Assembly: GCF_035046505.1 (NCBI RefSeq)
Contig: NC_089823.1
Coordinates: 4,208,767 to 4,272,766 of the forward strand
Source of the DNA: Tiliqua scincoides
Taxonomy: Eukaryota > Chordata > Lepidosauria > Squamata > Scincidae
Direction of reading: 5' to 3'
DNA: 64,000 nt
In this document: one piece after another, positions 49,001 to 59,884 of the stretch
Position numbering within the stretch: the stretch's first letter is position 1
How the letters are laid out: the number at the start of each line of letters is the position of its first letter
Notes under the pieces: generated by a model
Seen by the model: only the letters and a program-made list of their open reading frames with translations
What the model was told of the DNA's origin: nothing
Database searches by the model: none
Program-made: the position numbers and the translations under genes

Positions 49001-52000
49001 AATTGCTGTAGGAGAAGAATCGAAGGAAACTCCTATGGGAGAAGGGGAGGAAGAGGAGGAAGAAGAGGAGGAAAATGATGATGAGGCTGAGCCTATTTCG
49101 GAGTTCAGATTTGTACCCAGCGACAAATCAGCCTGTAAGTAGGCCTGGTGATCTTGGGTGTTCTTCAAGAACAACAATTGCCCCGCCTTGCCCTTTTCAG
49201 TAAGGGATACACACTTTGCACATGAGTTGCAAGGAGAGAGTCTTAATGGCTTTTGGAGAGCACTGAGTGTGGGAAGCACTTCTCATGTATTCTCTTGATG
49301 AGAGCCAAGCCCATACCCCCGTCTCTGTTTATCCAAGCAGGGTAGCTGGTTATGTTTTGGCCCAACAGACCCTTGCTTGCGCTCTCTCTCTGTTCCTGAG
49401 CTCCTAAGCCATGTATTGCCACTTATATCTTCAGTCCTCCAGCATCTCTAATCAGCATCTCAGTTGCATGGAAAGTCAACCAGACCCTGGCAAGCGGCCA
49501 CCAGTCAGTGCACTCAGTATGCGTTCATCCGTTTTCAATCACTGTGCTGTGGCACACTGGCATGGCACAAATGTTCTGCAGGTGTGCCGTGGGAGTTTGG
49601 GGGAGGGTCATTTATTAGTAGGGCCATTGGGGGATGTGGGCCTCTGTGATGTCCATGTCCCCTCGGGGTATTGGCTCACCTGCCTCGACTAGCCCAGCCC
49701 AGTCTCTCCAGGGTCGACGCGAGGAACGGGGAGCAAACAAAGAGGGCTTGCTTACTTTCTTTAATTTGGTTGTGGCCTTCACATTCATGGGGTGGTCTTG
49801 TTCCTTCACAAGAACCTCATTCCCCCAAGTACAGTCTCAATAACAGACTCTCCGCAATCCAGGACCCAAGTGGCCCGTCGCCCCAAGAGCCTTTATCTCC
49901 CCCCTTCAGTTCTCACCACAAAAGGTGTCTGGTGCGGGTTGTTCTCCGTAGGTCCGGTCTGGTGCTCTGGGGTTCTCTTGGCAAGGGGCTGGGTCCAGTG
50001 GTGGCCCTCCTTTCCCCTTGGTTCTCAATGGTTGTTGGACTCAGATAGGAGTTGTCGCTGACGTCTTCTGGACTGGGATCCCTTCCCCAGCCTATGGGTA
50101 GCCCCTTCCTCCAGGGGCTGGAGTATTGGATTCTTCTCCACTCCTGGATGTCTCTCAGCTGGGAAGGCCTCTCCTCCCTTAGAGATACCTCCTTTCTCCT
50201 TTCTCTGCCCCTTCCTAACCCCCGTTCCAGGGAGCTCTGGAAGGTGCGTCCTCCCCCTTCCACTGTCTCTTCCCTTCTTCTTATCCCTCTAGCCAGACCT
50301 CTTAGCCCAGCCCCTTCCTTCCCACACCTGGGACCCAGATCTCTCGGGATCTCCTCCTTCCTTCTCCCTGCTGGCTCCACCCTTTCTTTCCTCAAAGGTA
50401 GCTGCACCTGGGCTCTGAGAAGGCCTCTGCCTTGTCCCAGAGGAGAGGGGCCTGCTTGCAGCCAGGACTTAGGAGTCTCACCCTCTTTGTCTGGTTCCTC
50501 GCTCTTCCCTGGTCTTCCAGGGGTCTGTATACCCCTTTTCTCTACTTTCCACCCCTTTTTCTCCTGTTCCCCTGATGGGTTTTGCTCCTCCTGGTACCCA
50601 CCCCCCCCAGATGACAGCCTCCCACCAACAGCTTGGTATGCCTTGACAATTGTCAAAAAAACTGATAGTGTGCATTGACAAGTTTAGTGAGATGAGAGAG
50701 GTTGAAAATCACTGGGCCAGACAGATCAAGGGTTTTGCTCAGTGCAAGGACAGTGCACTTTCATTGATTTGTCCCTCAATCTGGCTGTTTGGTTGTTTGC
50801 CGGTGAGCAAGTCATGTCTCTGTGTTTTCCCCAGTGGAAGCCATGTTCTCTGCCATGTGTGAATGCCAAGCCCTGCATCCTGACCCTGAAGATGAAGACT
50901 CTGACAACAATTACAATGGTGACGAATATGATGTGGAGGACCATGGTAAGTGGAGTTGTGGTCTGGTGGAGCTTCTTAATTTTCAGATTTTAGCCTCAAT
51001 TTTCAATGACTGGCAGCTTTGTGTGTCTCCAAAGTGGAACAAATAGTGAAAATGATGTTTGATTTAGTTCATTGTCTGTTAAGCTTGTATCTTACATAAC
51101 ATAAGAAGAGGCCCATTGATTAGACCAAAGGCCCATCTAGTCCACCTTCCTGTGTCTCACAGTGGCCCCACCAGATGCCTCAGGGAGCACACAAGACAAC
51201 AGGAGACCTGCATCCCGGTGCCGTCCCTCGCATCTGGCATTCAGAGACAGCCGATTTCTAAAATCAGGAGGTTGCATGTACTCATCAGGGCTTATAACCT
51301 GTGATGGACTTTCTTCCAGAAAGTTGCCCAGTCCCCTTTTAAAGGCATCAAGGCCAGATGCCATCACCACATCCTGTGGCAAGGAGTTCCACAGACTAAT
51401 TCCATGCTGGGTAAATATTTTCTTTAGTCTGTCCTAACTCTCCCAACACTCAATTTTAGTGGTTGTCCCCTGTTTCTGGTGTTGTATGAGAGGGAAAAGA
51501 ACATCCCTCTATGCACTCTATGCATCCCCTGCATAATTTTGTCTGTCTCCATCAGACAGCTGATGGACATCAGCACCTCTCAGGTGCCTTTTTTCTAGAC
51601 TGAAGAGGCCCAAACACTGTAACCTTTCTTCATAGGGAAGGTGCCCCAGCCCAGTAATCATCTTATTCACTCTCTTTTGCACCTTTTCCATTTCTACTGT
51701 GTCCTTTTTGAGATGTGGTGACCAGAACTGGACACAATACTCCAGGTGTGGCCTTACCATTGATTTGTACAACGGCATTATAATATTAGCTGTTTTGTTC
51801 TCAGTACCTTTTCTAATGATCCCAAGCATAGAATTGGCCTTCTTTACTGTCGCCCCACATTGGGTCGACACTTTCATCGACCTGTTCACCACCACCCCAA
51901 GATCTCTCTCCTGATCTGTCACAGACAGCTCAGAGCCCCTTAATCAGGACCCATCAGTCTTGCTTGATTCCCTACAGTACAACTCCTTATGAATAATTCA

Positions 52001-55000
52001 GCTTTAAAAACTAAAAGCCCAGCAAAAATATGCTGTCTGTCCATCTTTCCTATTAGGAGTGGATGGAATTCAGGCTTGCATAATTGCTTTGTCTTTCACT
52101 AGAACCTCAGGACCCGCCAGCTGGAGGGAGGTATGTTCCACGCACCTGGTATTTGCTGTGCAGACAGAATCCAATTCCTGATATCAGTATCTTCATGCTA
52201 GTATCTTCCGAGGCAGGTATTATGTTGTCGTGAATTTTGAATCCCCCATCTGCAAGTGGATGTAGCGGTCATGCAGCGTTGAATTTTGCCCTGAGCACCA
52301 TTGCAAAATCTTACTCTGAAGTCAGAATGTTGAAGGAAGATGAAAGCAGAAGATCTGATTTCACTTTGTTGCGAATGCAAGAAGCAGCTACATACAGACT
52401 GCCAGAATTTGGGCTGTCGGTGCAGGATGCTGGATGTTTTGACAGCACACAAAGCAAAATGCTAGACTTAGGTGGCTGTGTAAACCACTTTGAGAATTAA
52501 TTGTTGTTGAGACGTGGTGTATACAGGTCATGTCTCATTATTCTCTGGGTTCTGTTCCAGAACCTAGTGAATAAAAAAGATCAGTGGATAAAAAAACTGG
52601 AAAAATAGATTTAAAGACCCAGGTTTCTTGCCCCTCCATTGCTCCTAATAATAATGTCGTGTCTCATCATTCACAGCAGTCTGATTCTGGGACTCCCTGC
52701 TGATATCATAAAATGTGTTAAATAAAAGCAATTTTAAAAAAATTAAAAAGTGCGTCCCTTTACAATTGTGGTTTAAAAACAGCTTTTCTTACTGTTGTAG
52801 AGAGGCAGTCGGCAATTAGAAATGCAAAGGAACCCTTGCCTTTGCCTGGCTCAGCTGAAGAATGGAATGATCACTTGCGTGACTCTCTACAACAGTAAGA
52901 AAAGTAGTTTTTAATGCATTTGAGGAGATGCATTTTTCACCTTCTCCAGGGATCAGCACATTCCTTGTCATTTGCAGTGGCCATTTGTGTTGAGTCAAAT
53001 CTGTGTATAACAAGGCTGGACCTGTACATGCTCTTAATAATGATAGTGCCATATTCTTAGATTGCATTTCTGCTGTCATCGTCTTGGTTTGGCTGAGATG
53101 AAAGAAACAGTCGGCTAATTGCACTTCCCTTCCTACCTGGACAAAGAAGCATCTTTTCAAGTGGTGTTCTTTTTAGCAGGGAGGGAGCAACTGTCTGTAT
53201 TTACCCCCAGCAGAGCATCTTTTCTAATGGCTGTGTGCTGGTGTTTGTTCAGCAGCTTTTTTTTAGTTTGCAAGCCCTTTGGAACAGGGAACCACTAATT
53301 TTGCTAAATAAAATTCTTGAACTTTTTTGTTGAAAAGTAGTATGTAAATATTCTTAATAATAATATAGGTTCTGTTTTAGAGTGGACCATGGCAAGTTGG
53401 ACTCTGCCGAGCTGCTTTGTGGTGTTCCTGTTGGACTGCAGTGTTAAGTCTGGTTTAGAGTTATTTAGGACCAACCCAGGAATAAACTGTCTGCGTCCAG
53501 CTGTTGTATCTATTGTGTGAGCTCAAGACTGGTTTTGTTTTGCAGAGGTCGGCCAAGGCGACATCCCGTCATTCTACACCTATGAGGAGGGCTTGTCACG
53601 TTTGACCACCGAGGGCCAGGCTACTCTGGAGAGACTGGAGGGCATGCTGGCCCAGTCGATAAGCACTCAGTACCACATGGCTGGGGTACGAACAGAAGAG
53701 TCTGTCAGAGACTTTGAAGGTGAGTGTTAACCTCGTGCTGTTTGTTTATTATACACACTTTTCCCGCTTAAAATATGCACACATGGTTCATCACTGCCAC
53801 CATGATAAAACATGAAGCTACAATCAGTTAATAGTCAAGCAGAACAGGGAATGCTTAAAGGTAGACAGTGTTGGGGTTTCTAGCAAAACCCATAGTGATG
53901 AAAAGAGCCTTGGCTCTGGATTTGCATGAGCAGTAGGCCAAAGAACAGAGACTAGGCAGATGGCAGAAGGACCTGGATAGGTGCATATGAGCCAAGGAAG
54001 TCCTTTGCACTGCATGATCCCAGGCAGTATGGGATTACGTTTGATGCAAGCACCTTGAATTGGGTTGGCCCTAAAAACGACCTGGGAGGCAGTGCAGTTG
54101 GCACAAGACAGTCATTATATGCTCTAAACACTTCTGGCCTTTCTGCAACCTGGTGGCTGTCTTTTGTACCAGCAAAGGACTCTGAACTGTCTTGAAGGGC
54201 AACCCTATTGTAAAGTGCATTACAATATTCTACTTGACCAACATGTAGATAACAGAAGCTAGTATAGCTTCTCCCGATAGGACTGCAGCTGATGAATCAG
54301 CCAACACTGATTAGAGGCACCTCTGACGGTCACTTGGGCATCAAAGGTGGTTGGTCCAGGAGCACCCCAAGTTGCAAACCTCCACTCTCAGGAGTGGAAC
54401 CAGCTGTATGCATCTGTTGAGTTACTAGGTTCTGCAACTCGTAGCACCTCCGTTTTTCCTGGATTAAGATGCAGTTTGCTTGCCCTCATCCATACTAGAT
54501 GTGCCTTCAAACACCAGCTCAGTTTCCACTGCCTCTCTGGTACGAGTGGATGGAAAAGTGAGGTTCAGCTGGGTGTCATCTGAATACTCCTAAGACTCAA
54601 TTAGTCTCAATTATAGATGTCCCCTGGTTCTAGTGTTGTGTGAGAGCGAAAAGAGCATCCCTCTATCTATCACCTTGCACAATGTTGTATGTCTCAGTCA
54701 TGTCTGCCCACAGGCGCCTTTCCCAGCAGTTTCATGTAGATATTAAACAGCAGGCGGATAATATAGAGCCCTGTGGTATATCATAAGTCAAAGGTCATGG
54801 GGCTGGGTTAATAACTGTTGTGGGTTAAATTCTTGATTGGACTTGGAGCATGGTTTCAAGAAAAACTTACTGTAACCAGAGCTGTCAGGTGAGCCAGTGG
54901 GTTTAGCTAGGGTGTAATCATATAGAGAAAGAGACAAAGAAAAGCAGTTTCTCCCTTGTGCTGTGTTGAGAGTACCTCTTGACTGTGGGCAATACTGTCC

Positions 55001-55414
55001 AAGCACTTTTGCTGTGTTGAGGGGGGTGGGATGTTAAAAGTAGCGCTTCCCCCTTAAGGTTTGCTGAAGTATAAGCTTCTTCTGCCAGTATTTTTAGAGG
55101 ATTATAATATCTGAAACATGCCTTCATAGGCTTCAAAACTAATTGCACTCCCAGGGATGGATTTTGATAACATTTTTGAAGAATGAAGTGACTCCCCTGT
55201 TTGAGAGATGGTCCTTTTGGCCCTGGCGCCCTTGTGGTTTTATGACACTTGAGCCAGCCTTCTCTTGCCAGCAGAGGGCAATAACAGCTTTGTGGTTTGC
55301 AAGATGCTTCGAGAGTGTTTCAGTCTACTGATGCCTTTGCTTCCAGATGGAATGGAGGTGGACGCAGCACCTGCCGTTGCGGGGCAGTTTGAGGATGCGG
55401 ATGTTGATCATTAA
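44319..55414 (+). CDS. CLNS1A: CLNS1A (pICln, methylosome subunit), complete coding region
   Basis: pICln is a PH-domain chaperone that, with PRMT5 and WDR77, holds Sm proteins for arginine methylation and delivers them to the SMN complex. It was first described as a chloride-current regulator. Six coding exons join in frame: 44319-44437, 47295-47431, 49012 or 49015 to 49134, 50835-50945, 53546-53719 and 55347-55414, giving 242 or 243 residues (human 237). Recognisable parts are the N-terminal PH-like fold (LRQPDTEAVLGG to FRFVPSDKSA), interrupted by a long glutamate loop, then MCECQALHPDPEDEDSD, the GDIPSFYTYEEGL motif and the strictly conserved tail QFEDADVDH. It follows RSF1 on the same strand, as in mammals. 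Confidence 0.97.
44540..45205 (-). mobile_element. Cluster of old CR1 3' fragments
   Basis: Three - strand pieces follow each other: 44712-44843, 44850-44970 and 44975-45205, each with GGCAAGGAGTTCCACAG or CATCTAGTCCAG-type landmarks. A short piece in the opposite sense (GCGGAACTCCCTGCCACAGG, about 44549-44585) precedes them. All are heavily diverged and GC-rich like their surroundings. Confidence 0.65.
45206..45700. other. CLNS1A intron 1, no feature recognised
   Basis: No gene or named repeat, apart from a short tandem repeat (GTTGTGTGTGGATACATGAACTTG, twice, 45450-45500). Confidence 0.4.
45715..46085 (+). mobile_element. tRNA-derived SINE with L2-type tail
   Basis: TGGTCTAGAGGGTAGAGCC resembles box A and GGTCGCCAGTTCGAGGCC box B of a tRNA. 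A body follows, then GTGTAAACCGCCTTGAATAA, GGCGGTATATAAATACTG and a long (ATT)n run at 46037-46084. Well preserved. Confidence 0.8.
46140..46760 (+). mobile_element. L2-type LINE 3' remnant
   Basis: The + strand holds degenerate reverse-transcriptase C-terminal text (TTCAAGGTGCTGCTTATGAC encodes FKVLLMT, then FKALNSVGHE) and further on GAGAGGGCCTTTGCATTGG and TGGAATGCACTCCCTG. The end, GTGAGCTATCTCAGG to GGCTGGGTAGAAATATTTTT, is an L2-like tail. Old copy. Confidence 0.65.
47295..47431 (+). CDS. CLNS1A: CLNS1A exon 2 (PH-like core)
   Basis: The exon of 137 nt after tttttccag completes the split Ser codon and encodes SRLSWIENSGLGFSLDYPTI, then SLHAISRD and EHLYVLVNAKFE, ending before gtatgg. 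These are beta strands of the PH-like fold. Confidence 0.96.
47475..47570 (+). mobile_element. MIR-like SINE fragment
   Basis: GGTGGCCTGGGTTCAGGTTCC (box-B like), then GCTTGGGCAAGTCACTT, the MIR-type core. Short. Confidence 0.5.
47571..49011. other. CLNS1A intron 2, no feature recognised
   Basis: About 1.4 kb with only short poly-A/C runs. No gene, RNA or named repeat was seen. Confidence 0.4.
49012..49134 (+). CDS. CLNS1A: CLNS1A exon 3 (glutamate loop)
   Basis: The exon encodes an ESKE(T)P stretch, nine glutamates in a row, NDDEAEPISEFRFVPSDKSA and one base, then gtaagt. Two acceptors three bases apart (TAG then GAG) are both in frame. Use of the second (start 49015) gives FEEESK, as in human; use of the first adds one residue (FEGEESK). 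Confidence 0.93.
49526..50714. mobile_element. hAT-type short element, copy 3, split by a 1-kb insertion
   Basis: The left part (about 49526-49644) and right part (about 50631-50714, with CTTGACAATTGTCAAAAAAA) match the two halves of the elements at 3397 and 43014. Between them lies an unrelated 986-bp block. No clear target duplication was found for the outer element. Confidence 0.75.
49645..50630 (-). mobile_element. Possible solo LTR, fossil
   Basis: On the - strand it would start TGTTGG and end ATCACA, with ATTAAA followed by a T/G-rich stretch about 150 bp before the end. This layout resembles an LTR of about 1 kb. It is purine-rich and unlike its surroundings. Flanks do not show a convincing duplication. 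No LTR family could be named. Confidence 0.4.
50835..50945 (+). CDS. CLNS1A: CLNS1A exon 4
   Basis: The exon of 111 nt after ttccccag encodes LEAMFSAMCECQALHPDPED, then EDSDNNYNGDEYDVEDH, ending before gtaagt. The acidic DPEDEDSD segment is the conserved second acidic domain. Confidence 0.96.
51093..51937 (-). mobile_element. CR1 LINE, 5'-truncated, copy E
   Basis: The - strand has TDQERDLGVVVNRSMKVSTQ, HLEYCVQFWSPHLKKDTVEM and MPQDVVMASGLDAFKRGL. It is more diverged than copies A, C and D. It lacks the 75-bp tail. Confidence 0.85.
51938..52523. other. CLNS1A intron 4, no feature recognised
   Basis: No gene. A tail-like end GTGTAAACCACTTTGAGAAT at about 52478 suggests a lost SINE. Confidence 0.4.
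52524..53024. mobile_element. Tigger-like element with internal inverted repeat
   Basis: The ends CAGGTCATGTCTCATTAT and GGCTGGACCTG are inverted-repeat-like and both are flanked by TA. Inside, AAAACAGCTTTTCTTACTGT (about 52777-52796) and its inverted copy around 52885-52908 form a second stem. Confidence 0.65.
53158..53367 (+). mobile_element. AAT-tailed SINE, older copy
   Basis: Same order as the SINE at 30345-30571: TTTTTAGCAGGGAGGGAG, AGCAGAGCATCTTTTCTAAT, CCTTTGGAACAGGGAACC, GTTGAAAAGTAGTATGTAAA, AATAATAAT. Clearly diverged. Confidence 0.7.
53546..53719 (+). CDS. CLNS1A: CLNS1A exon 5
   Basis: The exon of 174 nt after ttttgcag encodes EVGQGDIPSFYTYEEGLSRL, then TTEGQATLERLEGML and VRTEESVRDFE, ending before gtgagt. 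It is conserved with mammals throughout. Confidence 0.96.
54040..54800 (-). mobile_element. L2-type LINE remnant interrupted by a CR1 piece
   Basis: Read on the - strand, the landmark text around the YADDTQ block, MRANKL-like sequence (CAAACTGCATCTTAATCCAG) and QGSILSACCLI-like sequence near 54755 recall L2 reverse transcriptase. A - strand CR1 piece (GATGTCCCCTGGTTCTAG to CAGGCGCCTTT, about 54600-54720) lies inside. Confidence 0.55.
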
Positions 55415-55437
55415 GGAGGATGTGGAGGAGCTACCAG
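55347..55437 (+). CDS. CLNS1A: CLNS1A exon 6 with stop codon
   Basis: After tgcttccag the exon encodes DGMEVDAAPAVAGQFEDADV, then DH and TAA at 55412-55414. The exon probably continues to 55437, where CCAG is followed by gtttgc. The stop would then lie 23 bases before the last junction, which does not trigger nonsense-mediated decay. Confidence 0.93.
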
Positions 55438-57128
55438 GTTTGCAGAACTTTCATTTCCTCTTCCTTCCCAAATTAGCAGTTTGGCTCTCTGGAGGTGATA
55501 ATTATCCAGTTTATTCGGGTTTTGATCAATCTGCTTGACTTGTGGGTAAAAAGCATTTAAAATACACTTAGTTAAAAAAACAACTTTTAATAAGAAATGT
55601 TCCCATATGTTGAGTATTACAATATAAGAATGATGACAGGCTGCTTTTCTCTGTCTCTAGTAAGTGTACAGGATCTATTATCTCAGATTTCTGGAAGTGT
55701 CATATTTCATTCTGAAAGCTAGGTTGGCACAGCGACCATGGCTGCAGTCCTATATGCCATGTGCCTATATGGAACTAAATAGGACATACTGTTGAGTAAA
55801 CATGCATAGGATTGCACTATAAGAGAACATGCTACAAATTGAGAAAGCTTTGCTTAAATTTCACTTCAGCCTTGATCTCAGAAGGTGCTTTTGGGCAACC
55901 CACCCTGTCAGGTCCCGAGCTGCAATATGAGGATGATGACAGAGTTACTGTCAGGATTGTGTTAAGATATTGTCTGTGAAGCACTGTACCTTGAAAGTGC
56001 TGTACAAAGCCTAAGTTTCTCACATGATGAGGGGAACTTGTATGAAAACGTTCTGTCTTTGAGTGTCTCCTCTAGTGCTCTTGTGGTGCTCCCTCTTTCG
56101 CGTGGTGTCTGGATGTCCCTCTGCTGCTTGTGCAAATTCTCTTTCAGGGCCTGAAATGTTGGCAGCTGATCTTTCCTTCTTTTTCCCCCAAAGAAATGGA
56201 AGAATTGGACAGTCCTTTGCCTACAAAACAGGCCGCCTTGGGTGGGTGGGTGGGTGGGTGGGTGGCTTCCTTCCCCTACAATTCTTTACATTGGCGATTT
56301 TCAGTGTTTTTCATTTCTGGCTTCCAGGAGACCCTTCTGGATTCTGTGGCTTTGTTTCTAGGGGCACTGTCTGTAGTAACAAATTGTTTGAATTATCTAG
56401 CAGAGCAGGTGGAGGAAGAGGGAAAGACAATTCATTACTACAGACCCCAGAAACAGAGCCGCAGAACATGGAAGAGTTTTTATGCGATTTTCAGCTGCTT
56501 TGCTCCAGACTTTGTGGCACACCTGCGAACCTTTCATGGCACATCTGTGTACCAGGGCACAGCAGTTGAAATAGCTGCTTTACATGGTGCATTGCCATGG
56601 CCTCAAGCAACACATATGGAACTGTGCACACGGAACACCCTGCCATATATGTTTATAATCTGAAAGATATTACAGGAAACGAACTGCTTCATTATGTCTG
56701 AGCGAAAACCCCAGAAAGAGCACAAATCCAGCCTGGAGCCAGGATGAGATGTCACTGCCTCCACAGGATGGCCAGACAAAAACTGGTGCAGAAGTAAGCA
56801 TTGGCTTCAGAGGATCTGGGGCGTCCACGTTCTTCATGGCCACTTAACCCTCCTTTGACCTCTGGCCAACTTCCTTTCTCTTCCGTACTTACCCATTTCT
56901 GCTTTTTGTCACCCTGATGCTCAGTTTTCTGCCAAACGCGTTCTGAATCCTGTAAGTCAAACATGAAAAACAGATGTGCATAATTCAGCCAAGCATGTGA
57001 ACTTTCTTCCTGCAAGATTCCATGGCAACAGGCTCCCTGTGCACGCTGTGCTGTCACCAGCAAGCTCTCCTTTCTGGAAGGCAAGCAGGATGCACCATTG
57101 AGCCTCTGTGTCTCTTTCTATCTTTCAG
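55438..57128. other. Probable last CLNS1A intron
   Basis: A (GGGT)n run at 56240-56266 and a CAATCCTA-family copy at 55742-55816 lie here. Open frames of up to 177 codons show no familiar motif. Confidence 0.4.
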
Positions 57129-57695
57129 GTTCTGCTTTTGGCATGTCTAGAGCAGGCTCTCCAAGCTTGAAGATGTTACAGCAGAATTTGCCTTTTCTGT
57201 ATTAATGGTCTACACATGGACATTAGGATCTGTAAATGCTTTTGATGGATATGCTTATAAAACAGGATTTGACACTCTGGGGTTGCTTTTTCATAAACTA
57301 CGACATCTTGTCTCTGAACAGAAGACTAATAATGACTTATAATTGGAAAGCCTTTACAAGAATGCTAGAAGTTAAGGAGTAAAGTTGTACTTAAAATTCT
57401 AGATTGACCTAGAATTTTCCCCAATTTTTGCATCTGTTTATCCATGCCTAACCATGTGTAACGGAAACATTATTGTGGTTTGACTAGAGACATGAGAGAC
57501 AGTTGATGCTGCAAAGCCAAGCAAATTGTGAAATGCCTCCAAGGACTTTGCTCCAGCTAGTGGGTGCTTATTCCTCATAGTTTTAGTGGCCTAGTTTGAC
57601 TTTGGATGTACTACCCCAGGGATCAGCTTGTGTTTGTTAAAAAATAAAAAACAGTCCAAAATGGATCAATAAATATAATTTTTGTATCTTACAGC
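57129..57695 (+). other. CLNS1A: CLNS1A non-coding last exon (predicted)
   Basis: A good acceptor (tctttctatctttcag) ends at 57128. Unique, repeat-free sequence follows to two AATAAA signals at 57643-57648 and 57668-57673. Human CLNS1A is, as I recall, also built with a final 3' UTR exon. No coding potential was seen. Alternatively the UTR could read through from 55414 without this intron. Confidence 0.5.
57668..57673 (+). terminator. Poly(A) signal, probable CLNS1A site
   Basis: AATAAA within tcaataaatat, 20 bases after another AATAAA, followed by T-rich sequence. It is the last such pair before the convergent interval. Confidence 0.5.
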
Positions 57696-59822
57696 CTAAC
57701 TTCTTATTCTCTGACACAGGGAATGTTGGTTTGTTATATTCACGGTTTGATTAATTCTCATTTCCAGTGTTTTGTGTAGTTGCCTGAGTTGGATTCTTTG
57801 CTGTTGCACTGTACTCTTCAAGTGGATGGCAGGCCTCTTCTCCCCCTGCTGCATCCACCATGGATGACTGATTTTAAAGTTGTAGATAAACTATGATACT
57901 GAGCAAGTGTTGGGGTTGTTCGAAAGAATCTCGGGGCAAAAACATACATGCAGGAGGAAAGAGTGAAAACTAGAATTTTTAATTAATTTCAAAATGATAT
58001 CAACTTTTTGTCAGCTACATAGCAAGGCTCAGTTCATTTTTCTAGTCTGTGTTTCTGTAGTACACAGCTTTTCATTTGATTTCTTTATGTAAGTAAATTG
58101 AGGCATGTGGCATAATCATTGCAGTGAGATTCAAGGTCACTGTTTCTTAGTCTATTAGTTTAAGAGTGTGCAACTCAGTCTTTTTGCCACAGAGGTGTCC
58201 TGATGCCTCATTGCAGTAGCATATAACTAAAAAGTTGTCTGCTAAACAGTATCTGCTTCCCAAGAATAAGCAAGTTAGAAACCTTTAAAAAAAAACTGAG
58301 GACGCACAATGTGTCAACACTTGTTGCATGAACTCTGCCACTCTTTTAGGTTTAAGCTTACACAAATACCAGAATTTCACTTGGCATGAAAGAGACCGTG
58401 TAAGTGCAAAGTTCAGTTCTTTTTCGCATTATTTACTTAGAGAGAATAAAGTCCTGTGGAATAAAACAGCTCTTCCACCCAAAAACATTAAGGCACCCTT
58501 TGAAAAAATGACCTGGCAGTTCAGCCTGGTACTGCTTTGAAATTCCAATAGGTATTTTAGTTCAATTTTATGAAAACCCATCCTGGCTGTTTTTAAAGTG
58601 TTTCTGTGGGCTGAAGGCAGTAGTCCAGTTTCTGTATGTGAATTCCGACTGCAGATTGGCTCTTTCTGAATCTTAACACTGACTTCAGCCAGAAGAAATA
58701 CTCCCTGACAGAAATAAAATTACCAGCACAGAGCAGAAGTTTAAAAGTTGCTAAAAGAAAACTGGTTGCCCTGGATGTTTCTGATATAATAGCACAGATG
58801 CCTGTGGCTCAAATCAGATCCTTGGTGTTAGCTGCTTCAGATTTTGTTCCAGCACTGTGTTCAAAGCCTCATGAAGTGTGCTTGTAACGAAGCACAAAAC
58901 CCTGGCAGAATCTGTAAAACCAGTTAACTGTTCTGATAGCAGCCTTGACTACAGCTGCCTTCAGTTATGCTGTGTTAACACCTGCAAAATATTACACCTT
59001 TAAAAAGGATAAAGGCTGTGTCATGAGAAATGTCTGTCAGTGGGTGGTGTCTGTTAGGAGTCAAAGTACTATTCCCAAGCATCTTAAAACTTAGCAATAG
59101 GAAATGCACTGCTTCCAGTTAGGGCAAAAAAACCTTGTTTTTAATGTATAAGTCACTTTTTGCAATGGCTCCAAATTAAATGGTTTGTCTGACACAGAAA
59201 TTCCACAATCATGGACCCTGACGGAGAGAAATGGGTTCTGAGAAAGCATTTTTCCCAGCTCATCTTTCCCAGTCTGATGGACTATCTTGGTGAGGATGTG
59301 TCAAAAGTTTTGCATGTTAGGTTGGCCTCTTAAAGTGCATTTTGTAGCTGTAGATGTAGACTTGCATCTAATGGAGCAGGAGGGTGAGTACTGAAAAGTG
59401 CAAATAAGTGACCTGAAGAAGGCTTTCTGTGGGAACAAGTGTGGTGTGTAATGTTGAAAGCAGCTTACCTAGATCAGACAAGTTAGTGAAGAGGTATTCA
59501 GTTACCAGAAGTAATGTTATCTCCCTCCTTAAATGGATACTGATTTAAGGATAAGTCACAAATTGGACATCAAGGTTAAACAAAGTCTTGCAACTTCAGA
59601 GATGAGGCATACATGGCTCAGCTTGGAAAAGCAGGCCTTGTTCTTAAGGACAAAAGAAAATTCTGTATTGTAAAATCCTAAAACCACATTTCTAAAATAA
59701 AAAAATCTGAAGGTTGCCAGAGTAATTCAAATGTCCCAACTCCTGGGTGTCTTCTGTCTGCGTAGATCGTCTGCTTCTGTTTGATTAATCATCTCTTGAG
59801 TGAGATGTTTCAGTCTACCAGT
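57696..59822. other. Convergent interval between CLNS1A and AQP11
   Basis: Repeat-poor sequence with no recognised gene. Most of it is probably the AQP11 3' UTR on the - strand. No unambiguous AATAAA was picked on that strand. Confidence 0.45.
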
Positions 59823-59884
59823 TCAGACTCGTGCACGCATCAGGGGAAGAACGTCATCCCACAATACAACCACCAGTACAGACC
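59823..59884 (-). CDS. AQP11: AQP11 last coding exon
   Basis: After a ttcatttcag acceptor the frame gives a short hydrophobic stretch SVLVVVLW, then DDVLPLMRARV and TGA. The length resembles the end of human AQP11 but the polar tail differs. The polypyrimidine tract is modest. Confidence 0.72.

Noticed and set aside
49913-50656. Open frame of 247 codons on the - strand
   Set aside because: It lies wholly in the purine-rich LTR-like block and begins in the hAT flank. The product is low-complexity Arg/Glu/Gly/Pro text without a domain.
56063-56663. Two overlapping open frames of about 170 codons
   Set aside because: They include the (GGGT)n repeat, show no conserved residues and lie in a predicted intron.
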